This document shows, in pieces, positions 38,701 to 49,997 of a DNA stretch of 64,000 bases. Position 1 is the stretch's first letter. Every line of letters begins with the position of its first letter. Made by a program: the position numbers and the translations under genes. Under the pieces are notes generated by a model that saw nothing but the letters and a program-made list of their open reading frames with translations, did no database searches and had not been told where the DNA came from. Source of the stretch: Ignelater luminosus (Eukaryota > Arthropoda > Insecta > Coleoptera > Elateridae); contig VTPC01001013.1 in the NCBI GenBank assembly GCA_011009095.1, positions 124,001 to 188,000 on the forward strand, given 5' to 3'.

Positions 38701-41700
38701 TTAGGATTTCTGATTAATCTCATCATTATTCATGCTACAGCAGGTGATGGCTTCAAAGATTTCTGCTAGGATATTCCATGTTAAAAAGAAAATTTACAAC
38801 TCATCAGGGATGTGAAAGATGTAAATATCATTCTTGTTAAGTTTTTCGTTTGATATTTTTCATACATTTTCGGTTTTTGTAATTTTGTTTTGTCTAACGG
38901 TACAATAATGTTATTATTGCGGTTAATTTTGTTCTTGATTTTTAATTACTTGATTTTCTTAAAATCACATTATTTTACAGTAACTAAGCTGCTTGCAACT
39001 TTTCTGTTAACTTAACAGCAGACTATGGGATCAGGGAGGCCAATTTATGGCAATCCCACATTCCTGTGTCGTACAAGTGATCATGCTGAATGTCAAACTA
39101 TAACTGGTTGTTGTTTTTATCACATTTAAGGCAAATTAATCACATCACACTCACTTTGAGTTATGTAATTTAGTGATTCCTATCAAATTGTAAGCCCAAA
39201 AGTCAGTTTTACAGGAGAGGCAAAAAAACATTTTAAAACTCAAAATAATTTTTTTTCTGAATAAAAAGAAGGTATAAAATGTCAGAAGTTTTCTACAATT
39301 TCAATATAACATGAACTGATGATGCAACAGTCTGGATGACTTGTGACTTCCGTCAAAACTTAATATCTTATGAAGTTAAAATTCCTTAAAAAAGGAAAAT
39401 TTAACCTTTTTCAATTTTGTCAAAAACAAATTTATTATGGTTTGCAGATTAAGCCAACAATACAGTATCCGATATAATAACTCACAATATTAGGGCACTG
39501 TTATAGTATAGTACAAAGGAATGTTGAATATCAATGTTATATTGAGAGGGAGATAGAGGTATCAAGTATGAAAAAAAAAAGAAAAATATTCTAAAGATGT
39601 AAGAAAAGAAGAGAGAGTAACGTAGAAAAAATAAAGATGGGATGAGAAACATTGAGAAAAGAGATCAAATGAAAAAAACAATCAAGAATGGAAAAAGGTA
39701 CAATGGAGAGGAGAGAGACAAACTATGAAACAAATGAGCAAAAACAAAAGTGCAGAGGCAAAAATAGATGGGACAACCGAAAATGAGAGAGAGAAAAAGA
39801 GAAGTAGGAACAAGAAAAATAAGAATAAAAAAAGAGAGAAAGGTAGATAAAAAAATAAGAGAAAGAAAAACGAAAGAGAAGAAAATGGGAAAAAAGCACC
39901 AAGAAAAGTAAAATAACAGACAAAAATGAGAGGTAAGAAATGGAAGAAAGAAAAAGAGCAAAGTTATGGCCTATAGCTTTATTTATGTGTCAAACATCAT
40001 TTTGAATATTCTAGTATCAATTAGTGCTATCAGCAGAAATTGTAGTAATGAGTCATATTATGAGCATTCTATTAATTTAAATAGATGTTTACCAAAAAAT
40101 ATGAAGATAGCTTTATGCAATATTTTAGCTGAAGATAAAGACAGCTAATGGTTGCCATGGAAATTAGTAAATATTTATTATAATCAAGGGCTTAGTAGAT
40201 CACTCATACAGGGTCACTAAAAAGTATGGAAACACGCTACCCCCGCAAAAACGGTAAGAGATAGGCAAATGAAATTTGGAGATCTTAAAGTAGGCATTGT
40301 TTGCCATGTTTTGAGAAGACAGTTAAGATCAAATCTTCAATTGTTTTTTCGTACGGCCGCCATCTTGAATTTCTTTAAATGGATCACTCTGTATATGACA
40401 CCATATCTCGATAGGGATTTTAAAGACGAATTCGATAATATAAGGGTTGTTATACTTATCTTAAAAGGTTTTGGAGATAATCGCTGTTCTTTTGTCAGAC
40501 TTTTTAACTTCAAGGATGGATTTGTAATGCAAGTAGGTCCCCCCGATTATTTGCAAAATTCCTTACGAACATTTCAAAAGAGATCGTTTCATTGCCAAGA
40601 AGTTAACGCAGATCATTTTGAACACTTCTTATAAAATTATATTGTGTTTTTGTTATTATCAATTCGTCACTATTTTTACGGTTTTCCTTTACTTTAATTA
40701 GTTATAAAATAATTGCACATCATTTTTTTAGTTCCATTGTCTTTGCTGTTTCACGAGTAACTCGATTTTGATAGAAATTAATAGTGATATCCTTGACAAA
40801 AGGATAGCGATTATCTCCAAAATCTTTGAAGATAAGTATAGCAACCCTTATATTATTGAACTCGTCTTTCAAAATCCCTATCGAGATATGGGGTCATATA
40901 CAGGGTGATCCATTTAAAAAATTCAAGATGGCGGCCGTACGAAAAAACAATTGCAGATTTGATCTTAACTCTCTTCGCAAAACATGGCAAACAATGCCTA
41001 CTTTAAGATCCCCAAAATGTCAATTGTGTATCTCTTACTGTTTTTGCAGGAGTAGCGTGTTTCCATACTTTTTAATAGGGAAACCCCTGACAAAAGAACA
41101 GCGATTATCTCCAAAACCTTTCAAGATAAGTATAGCAACCCTTATATCATTGAACTTGTCTTGAAAATCCCTATCCGAATATGGAGTCATATACAGGGTG
41201 TTCTATTAAAAAAAATTCAATATGGCAGCCATACGAAAAAACAATTGAAGATTTGTTTTTAATTACCTTTGCAAAACGTACCTACTTTAAGTTTGTCTAT
41301 CTCTTACCGTTTCTGCGGGGGTAGCGTGTTTCCATACTTTTTAGCAACCCTGTAATACGACCCATTATCAAAAATTATTCTTGAAAGAAAATACTACCAC
41401 TGATCATATTTTCTGTTTGGGCAAATTTTCTGACTTCTTACCATAGAAAGAAATTTCCCAACTATCTCAGGAGTTTCAGGTTTCTAGATACGGCATTGAT
41501 TTAGACAAACACGAACAATTGAAAGCTTTTAATTTAGGTACTGTATTGTAAAAGATTAATTTGTATAATCCAATGTAACAAAATTTTGTGCATAAGATGA
41601 AGCTTTAACCACACAATTATGCACTGTATCTATTTAAGAGCTAATATTGTACAATTTGCCAGTCATACGCATTAAGAAAATTTGTCACAGAGCAATAAAA

Positions 41701-42506
41701 AAGTAATATTGAATTAACAAAGGTATGTTGATTTTAAAATATAATAACCATCCATTAACGGAAATACTGGGAAATTAGCGACTTCTTTGTACGTATGTCT
41801 TATATAGGTAGTTTTCTTCTAAGTTCTTGTTTTAAGAAATAAACGCACTATGTTTAAGATTAAGGTTATTAATATAAAACCCATTACATTATTGATTTTT
41901 AATTAGGTTATCAAAGGTATAATTTCCATCACTTAAATACAAGTCAAACTCTAATTTCCTGGAATTTATTATAAAAAAATGTCAACATATTAATTAAATT
42001 AGATTTTTCTTAAAAAATAGATTTCTTTTATTATTACATATTCTTTTTACAATAAATATTTAAAATTTATCCTGTTTTTATTTTGTACAATTAAGCTAAT
42101 GAATTACAAAAATATTTCCAAGATATTCAACAGCTACAAAAAAAATATTTAGTCAATAAATTAAGTAACTAGAGAATGAGCAAATATTTGAATAATTATC
42201 AGGTCGATACTAAGCCAGCCATTAGCCTTTATTAAAGAATTAATGAAAACATGCAATTTTTCTGAATTCTATTTCACAATTTCAGATGTTAATGAAACAA
42301 ATGAAAGTCAGATTTAAAATAAAATCATTAATTTAATACACAGAAATACTTACTTTTTTATACAAAAGGTGATTTGGAGATTCATCAGGTGCAGACAGTT
42401 GATGTGGTGCACCCACAGTATTATCTGTACTACTCCCAGCATATCCCCCATTGCTTGGTTCAGGCTTGCGCTTCGCCTGAGCCTTGTCCGAATTCATAGT
42501 GACCAT
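35711..42506 (-). CDS. RGS7: Regulator of G-protein signalling 7 (R7 family)
   Basis: Minus-strand exons in order: 42506-42354, 38343-38037, 37975-37752, 37690-37467, 37409-37170, 37114-36928, 35803-35711; all in phase, 476 residues so far. R7 proteins pair with Gbeta5 through the GGL domain and speed GTP hydrolysis on Gi/o subunits in neurons. Domains: DEP (about 60-140, [29 protein letters not shown]), DHEX (150-265, [19 protein letters not shown]), GGL (278-325, ending [13 protein letters not shown]...NPW), RGS (350-470, [42 protein letters not shown]-like [16 protein letters not shown]). The donor after the DEP exon is weak (GTTGGT). The last exon ends at KKK before a GTAAAT donor; either a short terminal exon lies downstream or reading continues 10 residues to a stop. 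The MVTM start has an in-frame stop just upstream; MNSD at 42497 is an alternative. Confidence 0.93.
35871..36311 (-). mobile_element. Harbinger-like mini-element in RGS7 intron
   Basis: About 440 bases with inverted ends: GGCGTTTTCAGAAATT (35873-35888) and, inverted, GGCGTTTTCGGAAATT (36295-36310), 15 of 16 matching. A TTA flanks the right end and another lies just beyond the left end, as expected for the 3-bp duplication of PIF/Harbinger elements, but the left boundary is imperfect. It contains a 57-residue minus-strand open frame (separate entry). It lies in the intron before the final listed RGS7 exon. Confidence 0.45.
35924..36097 (-). CDS. Short open frame inside the mini-element
   Basis: Starts at ATG 36097 and stops at 35924, 57 residues, beginning [20 protein letters not shown] and ending TRLTRPTC. 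The start (Met-Asp, then a helix of Ala/Ile/Leu) recalls the first residues of Harbinger-type nucleases, but the match is short and from memory. It may be a truncated leftover of the transposase gene and not translated. It has no known motif. Confidence 0.3.
   Translation of the reverse strand: MDSKQRVVAIAASFLFSGYSEDDGGNIMVVAHQFKKMRKHKNFLENVDITRLTRPTC
39543..39959 (+). repeat. Polypurine tract, about 420 bases
   Basis: Almost entirely A and G on the plus strand, made of irregular GAGA, AAAGA and GGAGAGAG blocks; pyrimidines are rare. It lies in the first coding intron of RGS7, so the transcript carries a polypyrimidine version. The long Phe/Ser/Leu-rich minus-strand open frames here are by-products of the composition. 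There is no fixed period. Confidence 0.7.
40209..41352. mobile_element. Composite fold-back element with CAGGGT ends and TA duplication
   Basis: The left end CAGGGTCACTAAAAAGTATGG matches the inverted right end CAGGGTTGCTAAAAAGTATG (two differences), and both sides are flanked by TA (40207-40208, 41353-41354), as in Tc1/mariner insertions. Inside, a unit of about 290 bases occurs three times: once forward (40209-40500) and twice inverted in tandem (about 40795-41086 and 41088-41352). Each unit combines a small MITE (ends CAGGGTGATC at 40901, CAGGGTGTTC at 41194) with a spacer containing GATAAGTATAGCAACCCTTA. No transposase is encoded. It lies in the RGS7 first coding intron. Confidence 0.7.
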
Positions 42507-42541
42507 ATCACTGGCTTAGGAGGTACAAAGCCCTCCACATT
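42495..42541 (-). promoter_or_regulatory. RGS7 leader with possible upstream open frame ending at the start codon
   Basis: An acceptor (TTTTTATGTAG) puts the leader-exon start at 42541. From there one frame is open for 15 codons ([16 protein letters not shown]) and stops with TGA overlapping the MNSD ATG as ATGA. A candidate first exon at about 43600 (ATGGCG followed by a GTAAGC donor) would supply an ATG in that frame. This arrangement could limit or direct initiation at 42506 or 42497. The upstream exon is a guess. Confidence 0.3.
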
Positions 42542-45500
42542 CTACATAAAAAAGTGTTATGTTACAAACAAATTTTTGAAACATGTGGACAATTTAAATA
42601 AAATCTAATAATATAAATAACTACAACAAACAAAGTTAATTATACTAATAGTCTTGCAACTGTATACTTTTAAATGTTATGTAGAACATGCAATATAAAA
42701 AATTATAAACTGAGTATTATCTAAATATTAAGCCAGTGCATGTTTGTTTACATTATTTATTTTAATTAAACAAACATCCCTAAACAAGTAACTACTATAA
42801 ATATGTTGACAAATTGTACAATCAATTGCCACTTACTCAACAGAACTTAAGATACACAACCAAGGTACACATTTTCCCATTTCTTTCCAGTTCTTTGGTG
42901 TATAGTGTTATGTATTATCAAATCCAAATTGCATTATTTTGACATTTATTTGTAATGGTTTGATTAAAGGTGCATTTTTGGGGTTAAATGATTTCTCACC
43001 TTTTCTTGAACTTACTTATCTATTACCACTAAAATTCATATAATTAATAATAATAACAACATGATTCATTTTCTCCACCATCTCAGCTATTAATTAATAA
43101 TTTGGCACATTGAGTTAATGTGAAATTATGGGTATTGATGATTAACTCTGGAGCTTTAACACAAAAGCTCCGGGTGTCGCATAACACAAATATAAACATT
43201 TGTTAACACAAATGGCAGATATAAATTATAATATTAACTGCTGGCCTGCATTTACTGCAAACTGAATTGATCAAAGTTCTTGTTAACATAATAAGCACAA
43301 TAGAGCAATTCGAGCCCAAAATAATGAACTTGCAGAAGTGTCATGGCGTGTATCATCAAAAAAACTTTTATGCAGTTCAAGTAGATGTCGCTAACTAAAC
43401 CTTGTTATCAACATACGTAAATAAATGGTATATCGTGCCATCGCAATAGCAGCCATTCTTGCTTTCACAGATTAAAAATTTTATTTTATTTTCAATCTTT
43501 TACGATTGGTTTGTTAAATATTAAGATACTAAAGACGGTATAATTCTTTACGTGCATTCAGTATTATTTGACACGGCGATAATTTAATCTGCTTTGGCTT
43601 ACCGCCATGTTCGTGCCTAAAAGTGTTGGAAATGTATGCGATGATTTGTGTTTCACAGTATACTATAATTTACGGACCTTCATTGTTATCAATATGATAT
43701 TTTGGTGGGATTTTAATAAATTCAAACTATTATTATTATCTATCAATTAGTCAAACATTTCACTTTTCGCTTTTAAAAATTATCAAGTGATTGAATAAAC
43801 ATATGCTCTAGTTGACTATTAATTTCATTACATCTACTTTTTAGTTACAAATTTAAAGACGATTGGTCTTTAAGTCATAAAATTTATTTACTACTAAATA
43901 CCGGATTAAAAACACAATTCAATATAATTATACAAAATAAATCGACGTTCTAACAAACATAACCTGCAAAACCTATAAGCTGAACAGTAGCGTATCCATC
44001 ATTCTTCAAGGTTGGGGGGGCTTAGTACCTAAATCTTTTCTTTTCTCTTTTTTTAATTTTAATATTTATAATTTTGTTCAGTGTCATTTTCCCTTTAATT
44101 ATATTTAGTAAAATAAATTGTAGATTACATAATCATTTTAATATATTTGTCCCAGGAACAAACAATAAGAAAAAAATAGAACCAAAACAGCAATAGCACG
44201 ATGAACACAGTGGTTAAATCTTAATAAAGAGAGAACAAGAAGCAAATATGTGTAAACGCCCAAAATCAAAAGAAAAGGTTAATATTGAGTTATATTAATG
44301 GAAATCATCATGGTTGATTAACAGAATGATTGATTCCCAAGATTGACATACGATATAGTAGCGATTATGAACTTTGAACTCTTGCATAACTGTGAAGGCT
44401 GTCCATGGGAGAAAGAAAAGTCCGGCTTTTCTACTGAGGGGCTTGAATAAGGTTGCCATAAGCTCAAAACAGAAGAATAATCTTACTAAGCGTGTTTATG
44501 TCTAAAACATGCGTTTGTTCAGTAATTTCAATCCAATACTTTCAATATCAACTGTAATTATCATTTACTTTCTAACTTACTGAATCTGGCAAACGCTGAT
44601 ATATAAAATCTAGCGGAGTTCCTGATATTTGAAATTTCTTTTGAAACACACAGAACTATAGAACAAACATGTGCTCATTATCATCACACATTATAAATTA
44701 TGTAGAAAAATCTTTGATAGAGTACAGTAAAAGAAACTTCTAGCGTTTCTCAGGGGTTGCAACTCCCAGAGGAGTAGCAAAAATCAGTCATCAAACAAGC
44801 CCACCTGGTTTCAAGTATTATTTTGTTTTCACTCATGTTAAAGAGTGTACTGACCAACTCAGAACTAAATTAAATTAGATTCTAGATGATGAACACTAAG
44901 CTGGAATCAAAACAAACTGAACAAAATGTGTGAAATTGGAGATAAGATATTTAATTAGGTTATATGGTGGAGAACCTAAATGGAAACTTTTCTGTTTTTT
45001 TGTTTAGGATGATAAATATATGCGTAAACGGTTGGTGGTCTCTTTGAGAAGGTTTTATACAGAGGATCCGACTGCACATACTTATCATTTCTACTAAGTT
45101 TAGTTTATAGTTTACCTTGATATATTAAGTTAGAATTATTTCTATTAAGGTGCCGCTAATTCCCAGATCTAGACTCTTCATGATCAACTCCTAATTTCAC
45201 TAGCTTACCTGCGTTCTCTGTTGTGATAGTTATTACAAGACCTGCAGTATAAGGAAAATAATAGGCTTCTCGGTAATTGTATTTCGAAAGAAGGAATTAA
45301 CATTTAAGAAGCAACAGCAACATAAAATCTAGTCTTGCTTAATAAAAGCTCATTGATTATATTAGATAATTAGTTTTTATGCTACCCTTCCGTGTTAGAT
45401 AGTCGCCAACCGTTACCGTTTCTTTCCTACTTTTATTGATTAATTCGTGATGCATTCATTAATCATCTGTAGGTATATCTACATTTGCTTACCGTTTTCC

Positions 45501-46410
45501 CTCATCTGTGGTTATAAAATAAAATAAAAATAAATATAAAATGTTTATTTTTGAATCTTTGGTTATTATTGTATAAATAAATAAGTAGATCTTCATACAA
45601 TCGTCTTTCATATATAGTTATACTTATATAATAGAATATTATGTTAAGTCATATATATATAGGTATAATACAAAAGTAAGATCTCATTTTTTGCATCAGT
45701 ATCAATTAATATAAAATCTGTTTATACATGATATGAATCTCAGTATCTGTTAACACTTCTATGAAATTCTGATTTTGAAAATTAACAAATGATTTTTCTT
45801 AATTGTAAACAGAAATTATTCAGTGATGGACAATACTTAGTCAACGTATGCTGCTATCTTTCTTGCAATCCTTTAGTTTGATTGGAAGTGATACACGAAT
45901 TTTAAATTTTTTTTGTCAGATTGTTTTAATTTATTTAGAATTTGATTTGATAATTTAAATTACAAACATTTTTAAAAGGTTACACTGTACTGATATAGCT
46001 GTTCGTACATGAAAGTATGGAAGAATGTACTGGTTCTTGTGAATTTGTACAATTTATTAAAGAATACAATAATAATTAACCACATTCACATAGTAATAAT
46101 GTAATATTACCTTCCTGGTTATGATATGATTCTTACACTTAATTATTTAAATAAACTTTTTAATTTTAGTCAGTGGGTAACACCATCATGGAGAAAGAAA
46201 TTTCTGTTAAAAGATAAATGAGCAGTTCAAGTCAACAATAGGCATAATTTAAGATGTTAATGAAGACATTCTGATAAAAAACAAATGCATTTTAATAAAA
46301 TTATCATAATCACCATCAGAACTCTAAATTAATCATAAAAGTGTAAAAACACATCTATCTTCCCCAAAGATATGAAAATATTAATTTTCAAAGCAGTCAT
46401 GAAAGATATA
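42542..46410. other. Gene-poor region upstream of RGS7
   Basis: Probable RGS7 promoter and leader near 43600, then AT-rich DNA without recognisable genes. At 43985 the sequence CAGTAGCGTATCC followed by a G-run and CTTAGTACC resembles a hAT-type end; its partner was not found. Nothing else is supported. Confidence 0.45.
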
Positions 46411-47089
46411 CAGGGTATTTCCTAATGATGGTAAGAAAGTTTAATAGATAATTCCTGGGCTAATTATAAGTAAGAAAGTTCATATAAACAAGTGGCCTTC
46501 CGAAATACAGGGTGTTGAAGTTTATAGAGTATGTTAGTCACATAGCAGCTATTTAAACATCTTATTTAATGGTGAAATTAAATATGACCCCTTGTGCATA
46601 ATAAACAATTTTATTTTAATAAATGCTGTTGAACTGTACGAAATTCTGTTAATGCAAGGAAATCTGCGTTTCAAATTATCTCGAGAATGCTGCGTTTTAG
46701 GAGACCAATACGAGAATACTTTTTTATCCTAAATTAAATAGGAAAGTGGGAAATGTTACCAGTTTTTAGGAAAAATACAGTAGCGTAGACTTTATCTGGG
46801 GAGAAAATACAGTATCCCCATGTATCTAAGCCAATGGACTTGATTTTTCATCAATTGTCATCTTATCAAATTTACAATAATATGATATAACCATAGGTCA
46901 AAAATGAAAAAAAAAATTATAACGTATAACAAAAATATAACGAAAAACCAATTTTTTTCCTATAAATTTTAACGCCCTGTATCTCGAAAGGGGTGCATTT
47001 TAGAACACTTGTTTGTTTGAACTTTTTTACTTATAATTAGCCCAGGAATTATCTATTAAAATTTCTTACCATCATTAGAAAACACCCTG
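46411..47089. mobile_element. MITE with long inverted ends, TA duplication
   Basis: A 679-base element with ends CAGGGTATTTCCTAATGATG and, inverted, CAGGGTGTTTTCTAATGATG. The similarity runs on for roughly 110 bases, through TAGATAATTCCTGGGCTAAT and an internal second ATACAGGG motif (left 46506, right near 46980). TA flanks both sides (46409-46410, 47090-47091). No coding region. Related arm sequence (TTTTCGAGATACAGG) recurs near 51553, so the family is dispersed. Confidence 0.75.
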
Positions 47090-47626
47090 TACATAATATA
47101 AGGTTTCTTGCAATATCACATCACTTGTACAATTACTATTTATATCAATTTATTCAATAAAGTTTTGAAATACATTTATAAATCCCAAAGTTTATAGAAG
47201 TGTAGAAGGATCACCGTATATTTTATCAAACCTTAAAAAAATATTACTTGTGAAACAAATAATAAAAATGATTAACAAGGATCGATCGATCGAATAAATG
47301 AAATTTACATGCAGAAATAACATAAATAAAAAAATAAATATTAACATACTACATAAAAATAGGTAATTTAAAAAATATTTTCAACAAAAATTACAAGAAC
47401 ATAGAGAGTTTAATTTTAATCATAGACAATATTCTACTGTTTTCAAAAAAATTACAGAATTAACATTTTTGGCAAACAGCCTGTATTTATGCTGACTTAG
47501 AAAAACATTCGTTTAAAGGCTTTGTGAGGCTAAAGCACTTATAACAAAAGATTTTACAAAATTTATGTAAAACAAATTAATTAATGGCGTCACTGCTCTA
47601 AAAAAAAAAACACAAAATGTGATATA

Positions 47627-47792
47627 CCGGGTGTTCCAGAAACCGCACAACACCCATGCTTCCTCTTTTTGCTCTATTTCTGCATTCGCTTTAAGTACAG
47701 TTATCATTTTTGTACACTGACTAGTTCTAGTTGAGAGCTAGCTGTACCTAAAGTGTGTGTGTGCGAGTACAGCAAAAAGAGGGAACACCCAG
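47627..47792. mobile_element. Small MITE, CCGGGTGTTCC ends
   Basis: A 166-base element flanked by TA (47625-47626, 47793-47794). The left end CCGGGTGTTCC pairs with the inverted right end CTGGGTGTTCC, and both sides carry CTCTTTTTGCT a short way in. The form is that of a non-autonomous Tc1/mariner derivative. It lies just downstream of the YGAP-protein gene. Confidence 0.6.
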
Positions 47793-48137
47793 TATATAAA
47801 AGTTAAAAATGGAAGTTCTCACACATATAGGTGAGATTTTTTCTGTACTATTTCCTTTTTGTTTTGTCACTTTATACTTCACCTCACTGTACCTTTAAAT
47901 TAAACTAACGTTGAAATCTTTACAAAATTATACAGCATTTTAGTATTTCATTTCTGTTGTTTAATTATGACAATCAGAATATTCAACAGAATAATTTGTC
48001 ATCAAATAATGTCTAGGTATACTCACAGAAAGGAAAGTCTGACTGGTACACAAACATGCCCACAATTAAATAATTTTTCTAAAAGAATTACTCCATATTA
48101 TCTTAATATACACTCAAGCACTTACCAATTTATATTC

Positions 48138-49997
48138 TTAAAGAGTAGATCTAGAAGTAAAATCTTGAACAAAAGTATGAGTCGTATCGAGTGAATTACT
48201 GTATTTTACGCTGATTCCATTCGAAGGCTTAAAGTATCTTTGTCCATCTTCAGTATAGCTACTCACTGATGTAAAATAATTTTCATTAGGTCTATTTCTC
48301 GGTAACTCCTTTTTGATATATTTTTCATTACTATACATTTTCCCATCATTAAAGAATTGATCATCTTGAACACCCGGTCCGTCATAATTATGATTTGGCT
48401 GTCTTTTTTCTGCATTTATAGACGATCTTACAGTTTTCGACGTTGATTTCTTTTTGGATATTTCGTGCTTTTCTTCAACCGAATAATTTGAAGGTTTTTT
48501 CGCCTCGTTGGTATGTTTTTGTTTAGTTTTATTATAGTTAAGTTTGTGATTCGCTGCTTTAAATGTTATAGATGCATTATCCGGATGAACAACTTTGCTG
48601 GAAACATAACTAGGTGCACTGTAACTATCAGTAAATGAACCAAAAGTATCACTCGATGTGTCATAATCCGCAGCATTTTGAACTCTTTTATGCGGAATGC
48701 TGTAAGTGTCTGAAGGAATACCAAAATTGACCGGTTGCGTTGCAGAGTGTACTGGTGTACCGTATGATGTAACTGCTCCTGGAGTGCCATAACTTGCAGA
48801 TGGTGTCTCATAACTTAAAGGAGGTGTTCCGTAATTTGGAGACGGAAGTTCGTAGCCAGAAGTATGTGTAGGTATATTATATGTTGGAGCCGGTTGGTTG
48901 TATGATGAAGTAGGAGCGCTGTAAGATGGCGTTGGCTGAGAATACGATGGTGTATGTGAGGGAGCACCATAAGAAGACGAAGGAGCTCCATATTGAGATG
49001 AGGGTTGGTTGTAAGTAGATGGTGGTGCACCATAACTGCTTGAAGGTGTACCGTAACTACTTGAAGGAGTGCCGTAACTACTTGATGGTGCTCCGTAAGT
49101 TGAGGAAGGTGCACCATAGGTTGACGATGGTGTTCCGTAAGTAGTAGATGGTGCTCCGTAAGTACTAGATGGTGCGCCGTAAAGAGTAGATGGTGCTCCA
49201 TATGTAGAAGATGGTGCTCCATAACTAGGTGATGGAGAAGGTGCTCCATATAATGATGATGGTGCAGAGTAACTCGAAATCGGTGCACTATAGTGCTGTG
49301 TTGTTGGAGGTGCGGAATAACTATGCGATGGAGCACTGTAAGTTGGACTTGGGGGTCCGTAAGTTGAAACGGGAGAGCCATACGACTGAGATGGGGCTCC
49401 GTAGCTTGAAGATGGTGGACTATAAGTTGATGAAGGTGCTCCATAACTACTTTGTGGTACTCCGTAACTTGGAGAAGGAGAACCATAGGATAACGAAGGA
49501 GCACCATATGTTGGTGCAGGAGCTCCATAACCTTGACTGGGTGCTCCATATGACACACTAGGTGTTCCGTAACTTTGACTTGGAGCTCCATAGCTTTGAG
49601 AAGGCGTATTATAAGTTACACTCGGAGCTCCATATGATGGTTGTGGGGTACCGTACGATTGACTTGGTGGCCCATAGCTTTGTATTGGAGCCCCATAAAC
49701 CGGTGATGGAGGTCCATAATTAGATTGTGGAGCACCGTAACTAGATGATGGAGCACCGTAACTAGATGATGGCGCACCATAACTAGAAGATGGAGGTCCA
49801 TATTTAGGTTTCGGTGGAGGACCATACCTTGGTTTTGGAGGTCCATATAGTGGTTTAGGTCTACGTCGTATAGTTCTGATTATTTTGGTGGGTCTAAATA
49901 CGGGTGGTTCTCTTTTGAATCGAGTCAATGCTTTATTCTCTTGTATTGAATTTTGGGGAATGCTTAGGACCGTATTTCTCAACATGATTAGATACAT
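48138..49997 (-). CDS. YGAP-repeat structural protein (resilin-/adhesive-like), main exon
   Basis: A 619-residue open frame whose ATG sits exactly at an ATTTCAG acceptor, so the exon is preceded by another. Residues 1-45 are basic (RFKRE, RTIRRRPKPL); about 50-430 hold more than 50 tandem units of about seven residues, mostly SSSYGAPS with YGTP, YSAP and YNQP variants; the last 190 are charged and Asn/Lys-rich without repeats. Pro/Ser/Gly/Tyr repeats of this kind occur in pro-resilin, other cuticle proteins and mussel-type adhesive proteins, where Tyr can be cross-linked. No Rebers-Riddiford chitin-binding motif is present. A clear signal peptide is not visible (only MYLIMLRNTVLS), which weakens a secreted assignment unless an unseen exon supplies it. 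Confidence 0.8.
   Translation of the reverse strand: MYLIMLRNTVLSIPQNSIQENKALTRFKREPPVFRPTKIIRTIRRRPKPLYGPPKPRYGPPPKPKYGPPSSSYGAPSSSYGAPSSSYGAPQSNYGPPSPVYGAPIQSYGPPSQSYGTPQPSYGAPSVTYNTPSQSYGAPSQSYGTPSVSYGAPSQGYGAPAPTYGAPSLSYGSPSPSYGVPQSSYGAPSSTYSPPSSSYGAPSQSYGSPVSTYGPPSPTYSAPSHSYSAPPTTQHYSAPISSYSAPSSLYGAPSPSPSYGAPSSTYGAPSTLYGAPSSTYGAPSTTYGTPSSTYGAPSSTYGAPSSSYGTPSSSYGTPSSSYGAPPSTYNQPSSQYGAPSSSYGAPSHTPSYSQPTPSYSAPTSSYNQPAPTYNIPTHTSGYELPSPNYGTPPLSYETPSASYGTPGAVTSYGTPVHSATQPVNFGIPSDTYSIPHKRVQNAADYDTSSDTFGSFTDSYSAPSYVSSKVVHPDNASITFKAANHKLNYNKTKQKHTNEAKKPSNYSVEEKHEISKKKSTSKTVRSSINAEKRQPNHNYDGPGVQDDQFFNDGKMYSNEKYIKKELPRNRPNENYFTSVSSYTEDGQRYFKPSNGISVKYSNSLDTTHTFVQDFTSRSTL

Noticed and set aside
38400-38770. 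Possible Tc1-like motif ([11 protein letters not shown]) in the RGS7 intron
   Set aside because: Only a few residues match, no other transposase motif follows, and no element ends were found.
39665-39961. Hydrophobic Phe/Ser/Leu-rich minus-strand open frame resembling a membrane protein
   Set aside because: It is produced by the polypurine composition of the opposite strand; no homology and no splice context.
48566-49846. Several long open frames on both strands within the YGAP exon (for example 48815-49591 minus and 49229-49561 plus)
   Set aside because: They are out-of-frame readings of the same 21-base repeat; the 619-residue frame covers all of them and has sensible composition and splice context.
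48700-49850. Regular short repeats that might look like a CRISPR array
   Set aside because: The period is 21 bases without spacers, it is coding throughout, and the DNA is eukaryotic.
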